From assembly GCF_030272615.1 (NCBI RefSeq), contig NC_081415.1, positions 190,368,270 through 190,432,269 on the forward strand: 64,000 bases of DNA. The letters are read 5' to 3'. Both the position numbers and the translations under genes were made by a program. Shown here piece after piece: positions 1 through 12,053 of this stretch. Every line of letters begins with the position of its first letter. Position 1 is the stretch's first letter. The notes below the pieces were generated by a model, which was given only the letters and a program-made list of their open reading frames with translations, ran no database searches and had not been told where the DNA came from. Origin of the DNA: Cryptomeria japonica (taxonomy: Eukaryota; Streptophyta; Pinopsida; Cupressales; Cupressaceae).

Positions 1-259
1 TTGATTTCAAGTATAGTCCCTGTTTGATGTTGTCACCTTTGGTGGGACCAGGTCATTGACTATAGACATCATCAACCATTTAGTTGAGGATCCTACATAG
101 TCTACATGAAGTAAAGGTAAGGAATTAAAAAATTTACAATGATTTTGATGACAACATCTTTTTATTATTTAATACTCTTTTTGTCTACAAAGTTCATGTT
201 GTTCATGTTGTGTACTATGTAATTTTGCTAACGTTTTTTATACTTTTTCTTTGTCATAG

Positions 260-1958
260 GCCAACAAGGATCCATCACATATCGCAAATAGAGATGTAGC
301 TTGCGACACTTCTATCAAGTAGGTAAACCTCATTGTAATTGTACAGATTAGATAGAAGCAAACTGTTACATTATTATGTTCTTTTTTTTAGTGATTTATA
401 CTAATTTTGTAATTGTTAATGATATTCTTGACACAAATGGATGTTCGGGGAAAGGGAAAGGGAGTTGCAGTACCTGAGCACCTTTCTATGGATGTGGAAT
501 CATTAGGGTTAAGCAATGATGATCTTGAAGATCCCACAGACCTTGTGAAATTCTTTTAAATGCCTCTTATAAAAATTAGAAAAGAGATTGTTGCTTTGGC
601 AATCGTGCATCCTACCACTGATGAGATGCGACAGAGGGTGGAATTATTGTTTAAGACAGTAGAAAACTTGCAAGTAAGCAGTAATGAAAGCTTTAATTAT
701 AAAAAAACTTCAATAATGGTTTATATTTTATTCTCTTTTATGTCATTAACTAAAATATGTACGTATTATTTTTACAGCAATTTATCCGCCCTCATGAAAG
801 TCATTCCCACGATCAGGGTGTTGCAGGATCTTCAGGTGATGATGATTTTCTTGTATTATCACTTGCTTGGCTTATCACTCTGAGTACCCAAAACACATCA
901 TACTTGATACTGTCAATTTTCAAAATAAAGGTTCATCCTTGTTTACGATTCTTGCACTTTTCATATATTTAATGTTTGATATATTTAATGTATTATTCTT
1001 TAGGTGTTGTCAATGTTACTATGCAAATACCGCCACCACCTCATCAGAGGTCACCCTCACTTGTATTGCTGACTGCAATGTCGGCAACATGTCGCATGTA
1101 GACATCCTCTAATGCACGTCATATTGGCCCACCCACTGTTGGTAGATCCCTCTTTTGCTATATCTTTTGTCATGTGTTTATCTCCCTTCAAGCGTTCTTC
1201 CTTGAATTCTTATCCCATTTCATAGTGGATTCATTTTTTGTAGGAGGAGATGCACATGAGGATGTGCCAAGGGTGACTACTGTTGATAACATACCATCAT
1301 TTCCCAGATCTTCTTGTATTGCTAGTACGGGAACGTTGCAGGCCACATTGGTGGTGAGCGATGAAGAAATGCTTCCCTTAAAGATACAAAAGGTTCCAGG
1401 TACTTTAGAATTATTATTATATATACTCTACTTGTAATTTACTTTATGATCACTTGTTTTGGACTAATGATCCCATGAATTTTTTGCAGGCAATGATATT
1501 TTCTATAAACATCTTAGTGACATTGCATTGCAGATATTTGGGCCCACTATACGTAAAAGGTGGTACATCATATGTGAACTAAACCTTATCCACTTTTGAT
1601 TTCATATCATTTCTAGAATGGTTTTCCTTTGATCCATTTCTTGAAGTGTAATAAATGTAGATTCAGTTCATTTTAGAATCTAACAGGTTTGTTTTTGCTT
1701 TAAAAGGTGGAATGACCAAGAAAAAAGGTTAAAAGATGAATTGACAAACCAAATGGTTGAGTGGTTTGGAAATGACACCTTTGACAAAAATAAGCTCCTT
1801 GAAAAAGGTGGCACATATCTAAAGTATGTGAGGGACCAATACAGGACCCATTTGGAGAGGAACCTAAAGTACGATTGTCCCCCCATGATTCCAGAGAGGG
1901 AGTGGAGGGACCTAATTTTGGATGCCAAGGAGAGAATTGAAAGGAAAAAAGGAAATAT
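260..1958 (+). pseudogene. TNPA-like CACTA ORF (Transposase_24 type), 5' exons
   Basis: A multi-exon gene. Exons I can bound by AG/GT sites: about 260-322, one containing 437-673, 778-835, 1004-1141, 1244-1399, 1490-1559, and 1707 onward, which is cut by LARD-1 at 1958. The last exon encodes a basic, Trp-containing segment (WNDQEKRLKDEL, then TYLKYVRDQYRTHLERN and WRDLILDAKERIERKKG) like the conserved part of plant En/Spm Transposase_24 (PF03004) proteins, thought to bind subterminal repeats. An in-frame TAA at 557-559 and a TAG in the 1004-1141 exon break it. The splice sites look intact. The first 259 bases show no ORF. The family call is from motif resemblance only. Confidence 0.6.
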
Positions 1959-2774
1959 TGTTTCCATTTTAAATGTTTATGTTGTGATTGTCATTGATGG
2001 ACACACACTTGCATTGAGATCCCCTTTATATGTATAAGCTTAAGCTCAACCAGAATTTGTTCCAGCCGGTATGTTGTATTATAGTCTTTAGACTATTGGT
2101 GTTTTGCAGAATGTGTTTACTAGTCTAAAGCGGCATGTCAACCCCAAGCAATTCATGGATCCCAAGCGGTATGAGGGATTAAAGCTGCATAACACATTTT
2201 TACCAGTCTTCATTTTTAACAAATTGGCAACCGGTATTTTGTATGAACCGGTAATACTCTGTGATGAGTTACCAACTGACATTTTGTGATGAGTTACCAT
2301 CCATCGATTGTTTGATGGTGCCGACACTCTGGCGGTGCTTTTTGTGTCGTGTTACCGAGTATGTCCAGGTTCATTGAACCTAGGGATTTGGATTGTAAAC
2401 CTATTGGACCGACATGAAATCATATTCCTTTAAAAGGACATCATGTCTAGGGTTTTAGGTTGTTGTAAGGTTTTATGTTGTTGCTAGGCTTTAAGGTGGT
2501 AGATGAGTTTTGTCAGAGTGATCTTATCAGAGAAGATCAAGTCTGTGAGGTGTAACAGAGTGAGAGTTATAGAAGACTGAAGTAATGTTGGAATGCATTA
2601 GCTATGAGCTATACTGGATCTAACCAGGCAATCTATGCTATCTGATAGATCATATATTTGTTGATTACTCACCTCTTTGACCAGTCCGAAGCCCTTAACC
2701 AGGTAGGCTCAAAGTAGCCTTTGTAAAATCCTCTAGCAAGGTGGTTCACCTTTGTCAATCTAAAATCCTCTAGC
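1959..2774 (+). repeat. LARD-1 5' LTR, part 1 (before Copia insertion)
   Basis: Aligns with the start of the 3' LTR (16256 onward): both carry tgtttatgttgtga, ccctttatatgtataagctt and the shared stretch around 2100-2340. The first bases read TGTTTCC rather than the TGTTGGC of the 3' LTR. The part ends at the Copia target site ctagc (2770-2774). Confidence 0.85.
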
Positions 2775-4286
2775 TGATAGTTCTGATACTTTATATAAGT
2801 ATAGATCCAATAGTCAACAAGATGAGATGGGGGGGTGAATCATACAAACTAAATCATCCATAAAAATATCAGATTCAACCTCGGTAACACATATATCAGT
2901 CATATAACCAAAAACTGTCAAACATGCAAACTCAAAAGCATATGAACAATATAAACCTCATAACACCAGATTTAACGTGGAAACCCAAATAGGGAAAAAA
3001 CCACTATGGGATTTTGGACCCACTAAGAAATATACTCTTCTAGAGTATGCTCGGTTAAAAGCAAATCTTGTTAAAGATTACAAACACATTGCTAGATGTG
3101 ACCCGGTTAAGGGATTTCCCTCAGATTTGTTAGGATCCTCACTTTGTTAGAAGTGACCTTGTCAAAGGATTTCAAACACTCAATCAGAATGTCACCTTGC
3201 TAGAGGATTTAGATATAAGACTGTTAAGTCCACTCGGTTAAGAGATTTCCTGTCACTTTCATAAAATAACAGTAATAAAAATCTATCTGCAACTTCACAT
3301 CTAAAATGCTAAAGCAGATTCCTATTTGTTCAATACAATCTAGACATAGAACTAATCTTGTCTATCTACTGGGCATCAATACTCTGTTATTCTAGTAGGT
3401 CTTCAAGCTTCGATGCTTGGTAATCACTATGTAGCATCCCTATGCATACACTTGCCCACATACATTGTTTATCAATAGTTTCCTATTTATAAACAATCTT
3501 CTAACTGCTTAATCTCATTGATCACATTTTCCATGATCAATCATAGCCATCAGATCTTCAATCTTGTCCAGGTTCAATGTATCTTTCAATCTAAAAATGT
3601 TTTACCCCACCTTGGAACTTGTGTTAGGGTAATGTGGTTCAATCTGAGCTGTAGATCTTCTTGCCGACTTTCCATTGCCTTAGATTTGTTAACAAACTAC
3701 TTCCATAGCTTACCAATCATTGATCCGCTCTAGCTCATCAGCATCATTCATTAAATATCACATGTAAACATTTAATGCATTCTGTTATAGCTCGGTTACA
3801 ACTTGATGAATACTAAACTTCACTCGGTAGACATTCTGCCTTCATTAACCGATAGTGATAAATTTAGGGTTTACTGACTAGGTTCCTTAGGGTTTACCGA
3901 CTGGGTTCTTTTCTTGATAACATAATATAGTATTAACCTTTACATTTTACAACATATGTATGATGTTAAAACAATCTAAAACATCAAGATCTCATCATTG
4001 TTTGACTCGGTAGAGTTTCCCATTGAATAACTTATCCCCTTATTCATCATATTCTTTCCTGTGTCTTTACCGACTTCTTTATAATCTTCATATCATACTT
4101 CTCAAGATATGGCAACGTCATACTGAATTAGAAAATCAATTTCTTGACATCAATGACAAAATAATAATATCAAGATAGTAAAACATCTTTAATTAGTTAT
4201 GTCCATAATCATCAACAACCTTCTCAATATCCTTATTGAAATGTCAACAATCTTTCATTGTTTGTTATAATGCAATATTGCCAACA
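2775..4286 (-). repeat. Copia 3' LTR
   Basis: 1,512 bp, tgatag...ccaaca on the plus strand, i.e. TGTTGG...CTATCA on the element strand. A TATA-type box (TTTATAAATAG on the minus strand) lies at about 3483-3494 and is conserved in the other LTR and in the solo LTR. Confidence 0.93.
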
Positions 4287-4299
4287 ATCTCCCCCTTTG
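4287..4299 (-). other. Copia polypurine tract
   Basis: On the element strand this reads caaagggggagat and directly abuts the TGTTGGC start of the 3' LTR, as expected for the plus-strand primer of reverse transcription. The next 440 bases, to about 4743, are untranslated 3' sequence with no gene. Confidence 0.85.
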
Positions 4300-4743
4300 G
4301 CATTAATGGCAAAACCAATTGATTTGACCTTTAAAAGATTCAGATTGCTATGATTCTGAAATGTTGAATTGCTCTCCCGCATACATTAGACTTCTCTTCT
4401 GTTTTCAGTCTTTATTTCAATCTGTAGTCTTCTTAGGTCTTCTACCCCTTTGGTAGATCTTCTCCCCCATAATAGTTTTCTAACCCTTTGACAACAATGC
4501 CAAAAAGAATAGAACTAAAACATAATTTCTTTCTATAAGAAGTTATTTCCTGCTGTTGTGTATCAACTGAGTCTCGGTCAGAGTATTTTTCTTCAATTTT
4601 TGTTCCCTATATCATTCTCTGTATTATTCCAGTATTAATTCCAGTACACTTTCAGAAAAACATTCTAAAGTGTATCACTCCAGCATCAACTCCTTGAAAG
4701 ATATTCAATAGAGTCATCGAATTGATGCTTTCACTGAACTCGG

Positions 4744-6495
4744 TCAGTGAGTAGAAGATAGGGGTGGGACCCCTAACTTACTTCTGAGATATTCAAAAGT
4801 GTCCTTTGGTAGTGGCTTGGTGAAGATATCTTCTATTTGCTCCTTTGTGTTAACATATTCCAACACCACTTTCTTCTTTTGAGCTTCTTCTCTAAGATAA
4901 TGATATTTTATAGATATGTGCTTTGTCTTAGAGTGCATAACAGGATTCTTTGAAATATTAATGGCACTAGTATTGTCACAAAATATAGTTACTAGCTCGG
5001 TAACTTTCTCATTTATACCTTCCAATAGTTATTTGATCCATGCAATGTTGGTACAATTCAGTGCTACAGCAACGTATTCAGCTTCTGATGTTGACTGAGA
5101 AACATGTCCTTGTTTCTTGCTAAGCCAACTCACTAGTCTTTCTCCTAAGAAGAAATCTCCTCCACTTGTGCTTTTCTTGTCATCAATGTTGCCTACCCAA
5201 TCAGCATCACTATAAACTTTTAAATCAAAATTATTTCCTTTCTGATATACTAAGCCATACTCTTTAGTGCCTTTTAAGTATCTGAAAATTATTTTGATTG
5301 TTGTCATGTGTATTTCCTTAGGATCTGCAGAGAATCTTGCAACAATACCTACTGCATGTGCTATATCTGGCCTACTGTGAACAACATATTGCAACTTTCC
5401 AATCATGGATCGGTAGAGTGTCTCATCAATAGAAGCAGATTCTTCATTCTTTGATAGTTTATAGTTGGTAGTCATAGGAGTACTTACTGGTTTTGAATCC
5501 TCCATTCCAAATTTCTTCAAGATTTCCTTTATGTACTTGGATTGGGTAATGAAAATCTCATTTTTCATTTGTAGTATTTGTAAACCTATAAAATACTTTA
5601 TCTCACCAATTAATGACATCTCAAATTATTTGCTCATTTCATTTCCAAAATAATTGCATAAAGAGTCATTTCCACAAAATATAATATCATCAACAAATAT
5701 GGCTGAGATTAGTATTCCATTTTCATCATTCTTCATGTACATGTTGATGTTCTCACTTGTCCTTATAAAACCAATCTTAATCAAATAAGAGTGCAATCTT
5801 TCATACCAAGTTCTTGGTGCTTGTTTCAGACCATATAAAGCTTTGTTCAATTTGCATACCTGATCTTTATTATTGTCTTCAACAAATCCTTCAGGTTGTT
5901 CAATGAAAACTTCTTCTTCTAATATTCCATTTAGAAATGCAGATTTGACATCCATTTGATATACCTTGAAGCTCTTGAAAGAAGCATATGCCAACAATGT
6001 TCTTACTCCTTCAAGTCTAGCAACAGGTGCAAAAGTCTCACCATAATCTATTCCTTCTTCTTGGGCATAACCTTTGCAAACTAGTCTTGCTTTGTTCCAA
6101 ATGACCTCACCTTTTTCATTTAACTTGTTTCTAAAGATCCACTTTGTACTGATTACATTTTTGTCCTTCGGTCTTGGGACCAGTGTCCATGTGTCATTCT
6201 TCTTGATTTGATCAATCTCTTCTGTCATAGCATTTATCCAATCTTCACTGTTAAATCCCTTTTTCACTATTCTCAGTTTAAATTCAGATATCAAACATGT
6301 GTTTTGTCTTAGTTTGTTCCTTGTCATCACTGGATCATCCTTATCTCCTATAATCTGACTTGGTGCATGGTGTCTTCTGACATACTTGGCTAATACAGGC
6401 TCAATAGGCTCTGTATGATCTTCTTCATCACTTGGTAACTGGATATTTTCTTCATTTTCTTCAACAATTATCTCGGTAGAACTTCTCGATTGCAC
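4744..6495 (-). pseudogene. pol: Copia reverse transcriptase-RNase H
   Basis: One reading frame covers the RVT_2-type reverse transcriptase (6495-5626) and RNase H (5619-4744). Seen motifs are [17 protein letters not shown], the first active-site Asp in [24 protein letters not shown] and the catalytic FVDDIIF. The RNase H carries VYSDADWVG, STSEAEYVA and FCDNTSAI, so the catalytic acids are present. Two in-frame TAA stops (about 5620 and 5026) divide it; the second sits where related elements have Gln. The enzyme would copy the element RNA in cytoplasmic particles. It lies in a different frame from the integrase, so at least one frameshift separates them. Confidence 0.9.
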
Positions 6496-6548
6496 ATAGA
6501 CAAATTCATCATAGCCTTCTGGTTCTTTGGATTTCCTTCATCATTTCT

Positions 6549-7436
6549 TTATGCAAATTCATCAATTTTCACATTTGCACTTTCTACTATTTTGTTCGAT
6601 GATTTGATCAGACATTTAAATGCTTTGCTTCTAGAAGAATATCCTAGAAATGTTCCTTCTTCACTTTTCTGATCAAACTTGCCATTTCTATCATCTTTAT
6701 GAACATAGCATTTACTTCCAAAGATTTTAAAATAACTTACATTGGGTTTCTTGCCATACCAGATTTCATAAGGTGTCTTCAAAGTACCTTTCTTCAATTG
6801 AACTTGGTTCAAGGTGTAAACAAATGTGCTTATTGCTTCTCTCCAAAATGTTTGTAGAACCTTCTCAATCATCAGTGTTCTAGCACAATCCACAATAGAT
6901 CTGTTTCTTCTTTTAGCTATTCCATTCTACTGTGGAGTTCTCGGTGCAGAGACTTGTCTTTTAATACCATGATCATTGCAAACTAGGTTGAACTCATCAG
7001 ATGTGAACTTTCCTCCTCTATCTGATCTAAGACATTTCAATTGACTTCCTATTTCATTTTCAACTCTAGCCTTGTACCATTTAAACATTTGAAAAGCTTC
7101 TGATTTTTCTTTTAAAAACATTACTGACATCATCCTTGAATAATCATCCACAAATAATATGAAATACTTATCACCATAATAACTTTGAACTTTCATAGGA
7201 CCACAAAGATCAGTGTGCACAAGATCTAAAATTCCCTTAGAAGTGTAGGACTTAATTGTAAAGCTTGATCTTGTCATCTTACCCATCTGGCATCCTCGAC
7301 ACATAGCATTCTCAGGTTTTTCAAGACTCGGTAGACCTCTTACTCGGTGCTTCTTACTTATTCTGATTAGATTATCAAAATTAATATGACAAAACCTTTT
7401 ATGCCATAACCAGGTATCATCAATCTTTGCATGCAA
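6549..7436 (-). pseudogene. pol: Copia integrase
   Basis: It starts with the zinc-binding HHCC region (WLWHKRFCHINFDNL, CRGCQMGK), followed by the core with Asp in LVHTDLCGPM and LRSDRGGKF. An in-frame TAG at about 6924 falls in the conserved TPQ-NG motif (family TPQQNG). A few residues on, the family catalytic Glu (usually ERKNR) is Lys here (AKRRNR). It is therefore broken both by the stop and at the active site. It is preceded in the same frame by the protease, after a TGA at about 7548. Confidence 0.88.
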
Positions 7437-7550
7437 ACACTTATTGTGAGTTGAGTCAAGGTGAAATGTATTACCTTTTGTTTGTGTCCCGGTAGCAACT
7501 AACTTTCCATTCTTGTCATGAACTTTGACAATTCCTTTCTGAAATTCTAT

Positions 7551-7862
7551 TCAGTAACCTGTGTTGTTTAGTTGTGCTACACTCAACAAATTGTATTTCA
7601 AACCTTCAACCCAATAAAAATCATTGCATCTTTCATTATCAAGAAGTGTTATAGATCCTTTACCTCTTACCAGACATGGTGCATCATTACCAAATCTAAC
7701 ATAGCCTCCATCATAATCTTCTAACATAACAAACTTGTGTTTATCTCCTGTCATATGATGTGAGCATCCACTATCTATAATCCAAGAATCATTAGTGTTT
7801 ATGTGAGATATTAGGGCTTTTTCTTCATACCTTTCTTCATCTGATCCATCCTTGATAGCCAC
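7551..7862 (-). pseudogene. pol: Copia aspartic protease
   Basis: Contains the classic Copia protease motif WIIDSGCSHHMTG near its N-terminal third, then FGNDAPCLVRGKGSI. Retropepsins of this type act as dimers to cut the Gag-Pol polyprotein. The active-site DSG is intact. It is in a different frame from gag and is closed by a TGA, so it is a fragment of the original polyprotein. Confidence 0.85.
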
Positions 7863-7999
7863 ATAAACACTTCCATTGTATCAGTCTCATCTGATTTATC
7901 ATCATCAAATTCCTCATCAGCAATTAAGCATGTCTTTCTATCTCTTCTTCTAAAGTCTCGGTGTCCTCTGTAATGATTATCTTTCTGTCTATCATCTCG

Positions 8000-8923
8000 C
8001 TAATCTCTCTTTTCAGTGAAATCTTTGTTAGGACAGTTAGAAGCCATATCTCCAATCTTATAACAATTGAAACATTTCAAAGGTAGTTTTCCTTTATACT
8101 TACCTTTCCCTCTTGGTAACCTTTTGGCCAATAGTGCTTCAAACTCTTCTTGCTTTCTAATTTCTTCATGCATTTTGTGTACCTCCTCCATGTTCTTCCA
8201 AAATATTTCACTTGCTCCACTATGATCTCCTTCAAAGTACTTATACTTTCTTTCATTGTAATCATTAGATTCATTCAGATGAAAAGAACTAAATGCAGAT
8301 TCAACTTTATTTACCGATGACCCACTGTTATCAAAATTACTTAACTCAAATGCATGTAGCTTACCAATAGTAGCATCCAAGGAAACTAGCATATTAGGTA
8401 CAGACCTCAATTCATTGATTGTAGAGACTCGGATTGCATAGGCAGGTAGAAGGGTTCTTAACAACTTACTTGTCACATCCTTTTCTTCAATAGTTCCTCC
8501 TGCTCCTTTGATTTGATTTACAATCTCCTTTAGTAGTGTACTATACTAGGTTATGTTCTCACCTTGATTCATCCTCATAGATTCAAGTTGTCCTCTTAAA
8601 CTATCTACTTTTTCTCTTTGAGCAAGTTCATCTCCTCCATATATAGATATGAGCTTAGTCCACATTACCTTTGCATCAGTACATCCTTCTAGATCATTAA
8701 ACTTGGAATCGATCAATGCATATTTTATTTCAAACATTGCTTGAATATGTTCTTGCTTCGCCTTTATCTCTTCCATAGTCAATGGATAGGTGCTCGGTGC
8801 AACAAAATCATTCTCCAGATAGTATATAGCATATCCTCCAACTCCTGATAGATGTAGCTTCATCCTTTTCTGCCATGTAGAGAAACTTGACTTATTTAGC
8901 TTAGGTTCATCCCTCTTATACAT
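8000..8923 (-). pseudogene. gag: Copia Gag with one zinc knuckle
   Basis: The N-terminal half (8923-8546) matches the UBN2-type capsid domain (LNKSSFSTWQKRMKLHL, TDAKVMWTKLISIYGG). A TAG at about 8546 sits where Copia Gags have Gln (T-stop-YSTLLKEIVNQIKG). The second half (8476-8000) ends in a CCHC knuckle, CFNCYKIGDMASNC, in which the zinc-binding His is replaced by Asp. A further TAG follows at about 8000. The role was virus-like particle formation and RNA packaging. Confidence 0.88.
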
Positions 8924-8973
8924 CTTTGGATCTTTAACTCAAGTGCCTTTAAAATTTCCTTTCAAAGTCCAAA

Positions 8974-8985
8974 GCTCTGATACCA
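8974..8985 (-). other. Copia primer binding site (tRNA-iMet)
   Basis: gctctgatacca on the plus strand, i.e. TGGTATCAGAGC on the element strand, complementary to the 3' end of plant initiator tRNA-Met. It lies two bases from the 5' LTR edge at 8988. Confidence 0.93.
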
Positions 8986-8987
8986 AT

Positions 8988-10494
8988 TGATAGTTTTGAT
9001 AATTAATATAAGTACAAATCCAATAGTCAACAAGATGAGAGGCAGGTGAATCATTCAAACTTAATCATCCATAAAAATATCAGATTCAACCTCGGTAACA
9101 CATATATTAGTCATATAACCAAAAACTGTCAAACATGCAAACTCAAAAGCATATGAACAATATAAACCTCATAACACCAGATTTAACGTGGAAACCCAAA
9201 TAGGGAAAAAAACACTATGGGATTTCAGACCCACTAAGAAATATACTCTTCTAGAGTATGCTCGGTTAAAAGCAAATCCTATTAAAGATTACAAACACAT
9301 TGCTAGATGTGACCCGGTTAAGGGATTTCCCTCAAATCTGTTAGGATCTTCACTTTGTTAAAAGTGACCTTGTCAAAGGATTTCAAACACTCAATCAGAA
9401 TGTCACCTTGCTAGAGGATTTACATATAAGACTGTTAAGTCCACTCAGTTATGATATTTTCTGTCACTTTCACAAAATAACAGTAACAAAAATCTATCTG
9501 CAACTTCACATCTAAAATGCTAAAGCAGATTCCTATTTGTTCAATACAATCTAGACATAGAACTAATCTTGCCTATCTGTTAGGCATCAATACTCTATTA
9601 TTCTAACTGTTCTTCAAGCTTCTATGCTCAGTAATCACTATGTAGCATCCCTGTGCATACACTTGCCTGCATACATTGTTTATCAATAGGTTCCTATTTA
9701 TAAACAATCTTCTAACCGCTTAATCTCATTGATCACATTTCCCATGATCAATCATAGCCATCAGATCTTCAATCTTGTTCAGTTTCAATGTATCTTTCAA
9801 TCTGAAAATGTTTTACCTCACCTTGGAACTTGCATATTCACCTTGGAACTTGTGTTAGGGTAATGCGGTTCAATCTGAGCTGTAGATCTTCTTGCCGACT
9901 TTCCATTGCCTTATATTCATTAACAAACTACTTCCACAGCTTACCAATCATTGATCCGCTCCAGCTCATCAGCATCATTCATTAAATATCACATGTAAAT
10001 ATTTAATGCATTCTATTATAACTCGGTTACAACTTAGTGAATACTAAACTTCACTCGGTAGACATTCTGCCTTCATTAACTGATAGCGATAACCTTAGGG
10101 TTTACCGACTGGGATCTTTGCTTGATAACATAATATAGTATTAACCTTTACATTTTACAACATATGTATGATGTTAAAACAATCTAAAACATCAAGATCT
10201 CATCATTGTCTGACTCGGTAGAGTTGCCCATTGAATAACTTATCCCCTTATTCATCATATTCTTTCCTGTGTCTTTACTGACTTCTTTATAATCTTCATA
10301 TAATACTTCTCAAGATATGGCAACATCATACTGAATTAGAAAATCAATTTCTTGACATCAATGATAAAATAATAATATCAAGATAGTAAAACATCTTTAA
10401 TTAGTTATGTCCTTAATCATCAACAACCTTCTCAATATCCTTATTGAAATGTCAACAATCTTTCATTGTCTATTACAATGCAATATTGCCAACA
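8988..10494 (-). repeat. Copia 5' LTR
   Basis: 1,507 bp, aligned throughout with 2775-4286. It differs by scattered substitutions and a short duplication near 9835-9850 (cttggaactt repeated). The minus-strand TATA-type box is at about 9694-9705 and is the likely promoter of the element. Confidence 0.93.
9694..9705 (-). promoter_or_regulatory. TATA box in Copia 5' LTR
   Basis: gtttataaatag on the minus strand, inside the 5' LTR. The same sequence recurs at 3483-3494 and, on the plus strand, in the solo LTR at 20564-20575. Conservation across three LTRs supports it as the core promoter. Confidence 0.65.
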
Positions 10495-10499
10495 CTAGC

Positions 10500-10800
10500 A
10501 AGGTAGTCCTTGATTGAACTTATCTCCTAATAGAGATTGAGGTTCCTATTCTATAGATAGTGACTTGTGAGTTTCATCTCACCGTGGTTTTTCCCATTTA
10601 GGTTTCCATGTCAAATATCTTGTGTTATGGTGGTATTGCTTTTATGGGTGAATGTCTTATTTGCATCTTGGTTTGCATGTGTGTTAATCGGTTTGTTTGT
10701 TAAACTGTTTTACCAATTTATCTCTAGGTTGTTTAAGTGTTTGAAAGAAGTGTTTTTCGGTATACTAATTCACCCCCCCCCCCCCCTTTAGTATTCATCA
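10500..10800 (+). repeat. LARD-1 5' LTR, part 2 (after Copia insertion)
   Basis: Resumes after the duplicated ctagc (10495-10499) and matches 17058-17404 of the 3' LTR. It is shorter there by a deletion of the stretch holding gaccttaaccggtctag. It ends tattcatca at 10800, directly before the primer binding site. A run of about 15 C lies at 10772-10786. Confidence 0.85.
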
Positions 10801-10802
10801 AT

Positions 10803-10814
10803 TGGTATCAGAGC
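10803..10814 (+). other. LARD-1 primer binding site (tRNA-iMet)
   Basis: tggtatcagagc, two bases after the end of the 5' LTR (10800). It is the same primer site as the Copia element inserted in this LTR. Confidence 0.92.
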
Positions 10815-10850
10815 CTATCTTTCTATAAGTCTAACAACTTGGAAAGAGAT

Positions 10851-12053
10851 ATGGGGGGATACTCTTTGAGGGAACTAACTCACCGGCTCAATCAGTTTGA
10901 GCAAGCCTATGATGAAATTATGGCTAAATATAAGGTCTCTCAGGTAAAAAGGAGAGAGCATGCTGAAAAGCTGATGGAGCTATCTGAAAATAGTTCTTCA
11001 GATGAAGTAGACATGGAAGCCCTAATTGTAGAAGTAAATAAGTAGAATGAATCAAACTCCAACCTGAGAAAGTAGTTGGAAGGACTAACTATCTAGATGT
11101 GTCAAGAGCTTGAGAACCGGAGGAAAGTTGAAGATCTAGTGAAGGACAAAGATCATGAGATCTCCATGTTGAAACAAGAGATTAGTGCACTTACTACTCA
11201 CCTTCATGAGAGCAGAATGGAAAAAGAAGGAGTACACGGTGAACCGAACATAGCCTTCTCTGAGAATGCAAGCCTAATGGAGATGAATGCTGCTATTTCC
11301 AAAGAACTCTCTGAGTCAAAGGAAATACTTGCTAAGTTCAACAAGAGCACTATTAAGCTAGAGCAAAAGCTTGAGTCAACTAAACCGGCAAAGAATACCA
11401 ATGGACTTGGTTTCTCTGGTCATGAGGAAGGAGAAACCTCAGGAACAAATGTTGAAGCATCAAAGAAGCAACCGGCATTCAAAGGAAAAGGTAAGCAAAA
11501 ATTCAAACCTGTTTGCTTTAACTGTCTTAAAGAAGGACACACTGCCAATGTTTGTAGGAGAAAAGCCTATAATAAATTTCCTTACTTTATAAACAATGTA
11601 CCTAGATCCAATAAGTTCAATGGTAATTGTTATGCATGCAACAAGTTTGGGCATAGAGCATCTGATTGCAGGTCTATTATGAACAACATCAGAAGATACC
11701 CTCAGAGGACTCAAGGAGTTGGTCCAGAATCTTTTGTGAACCGGAACCCCAACCGGTTTAATGTTTACTATCATCTGTCAGGAAATAGTGGCTATCAACC
11801 GGCAACCGGATGGAGAGCAAACTGTTGGATTTGTCATGATCATGGTCACACTACTGCAACATGCAGAAGGAAGAATGGAAATATGAACAATGGACCTTGG
11901 AGAGCACCTAGAATGATTTGCTATCATTGCAACAAACTAGGTCATGCAGCAAGATTCTGCAGAAGCAAAAAGAGTATATTGGATGATATACTAGTCACTC
12001 CGGAAGGAGAAATTGATATTGAAATAGTTCAAACGGACATGAACAAAACCTAG
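10851..12053 (+). pseudogene. LARD-1 ORF1: gag-derived coiled coil with four CCHC zinc knuckles
   Basis: One frame of about 400 codons. Residues ~1-165 form a heptad-rich, Lys/Glu-rich coiled coil. A linker with LGFSGHEEGETSG follows, then four CX2CX4HX4C knuckles beginning CFNC, CYAC, CWIC and CYHC. The linker plus first knuckle resembles the C-terminal half of plant Copia Gag proteins, so the ORF looks like a shortened Gag lacking the UBN2 capsid part. It probably binds nucleic acid. Three TAG stops lie within 54 bases (11043, 11073, 11094); LARD-2 has sense codons there. The terminal TAG at 12051 replaces a Trp codon of LARD-2. The start ATG is at 10851; the LARD-2 start four codons earlier reads TTG here. 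Confidence 0.82.

Larger units (their letters stand above)
2775..10494 (-). mobile_element. Copia (Ty1) LTR retrotransposon, complete but decayed
   Basis: LTRs 2775-4286 (3') and 8988-10494 (5') flank gag, protease, integrase and RT-RNase H in Ty1/Copia order on the minus strand. A perfect 5-bp target duplication, ctagc, lies at 2770-2774 and 10495-10499. The primer site complements tRNA-iMet and the polypurine tract abuts the 3' LTR. The insertion split the 5' LTR of LARD-1: removing it rejoins aaaatcctctagc to aaggtagtcctt, as in the intact LARD-1 3' LTR near 17040. Coding regions contain several stops and at least two frame changes, so the copy is not autonomous now. Confidence 0.95.

Noticed and set aside
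2088-2327. Small minus-strand frame repeated at 16385-16624
   Set aside because: It occurs twice only because it lies in the two LARD-1 LTRs; no coding evidence.
8974-8985. tRNA-related sequence
   Set aside because: Only the short primer-binding complement is present; no tRNA gene fold was found in the window.
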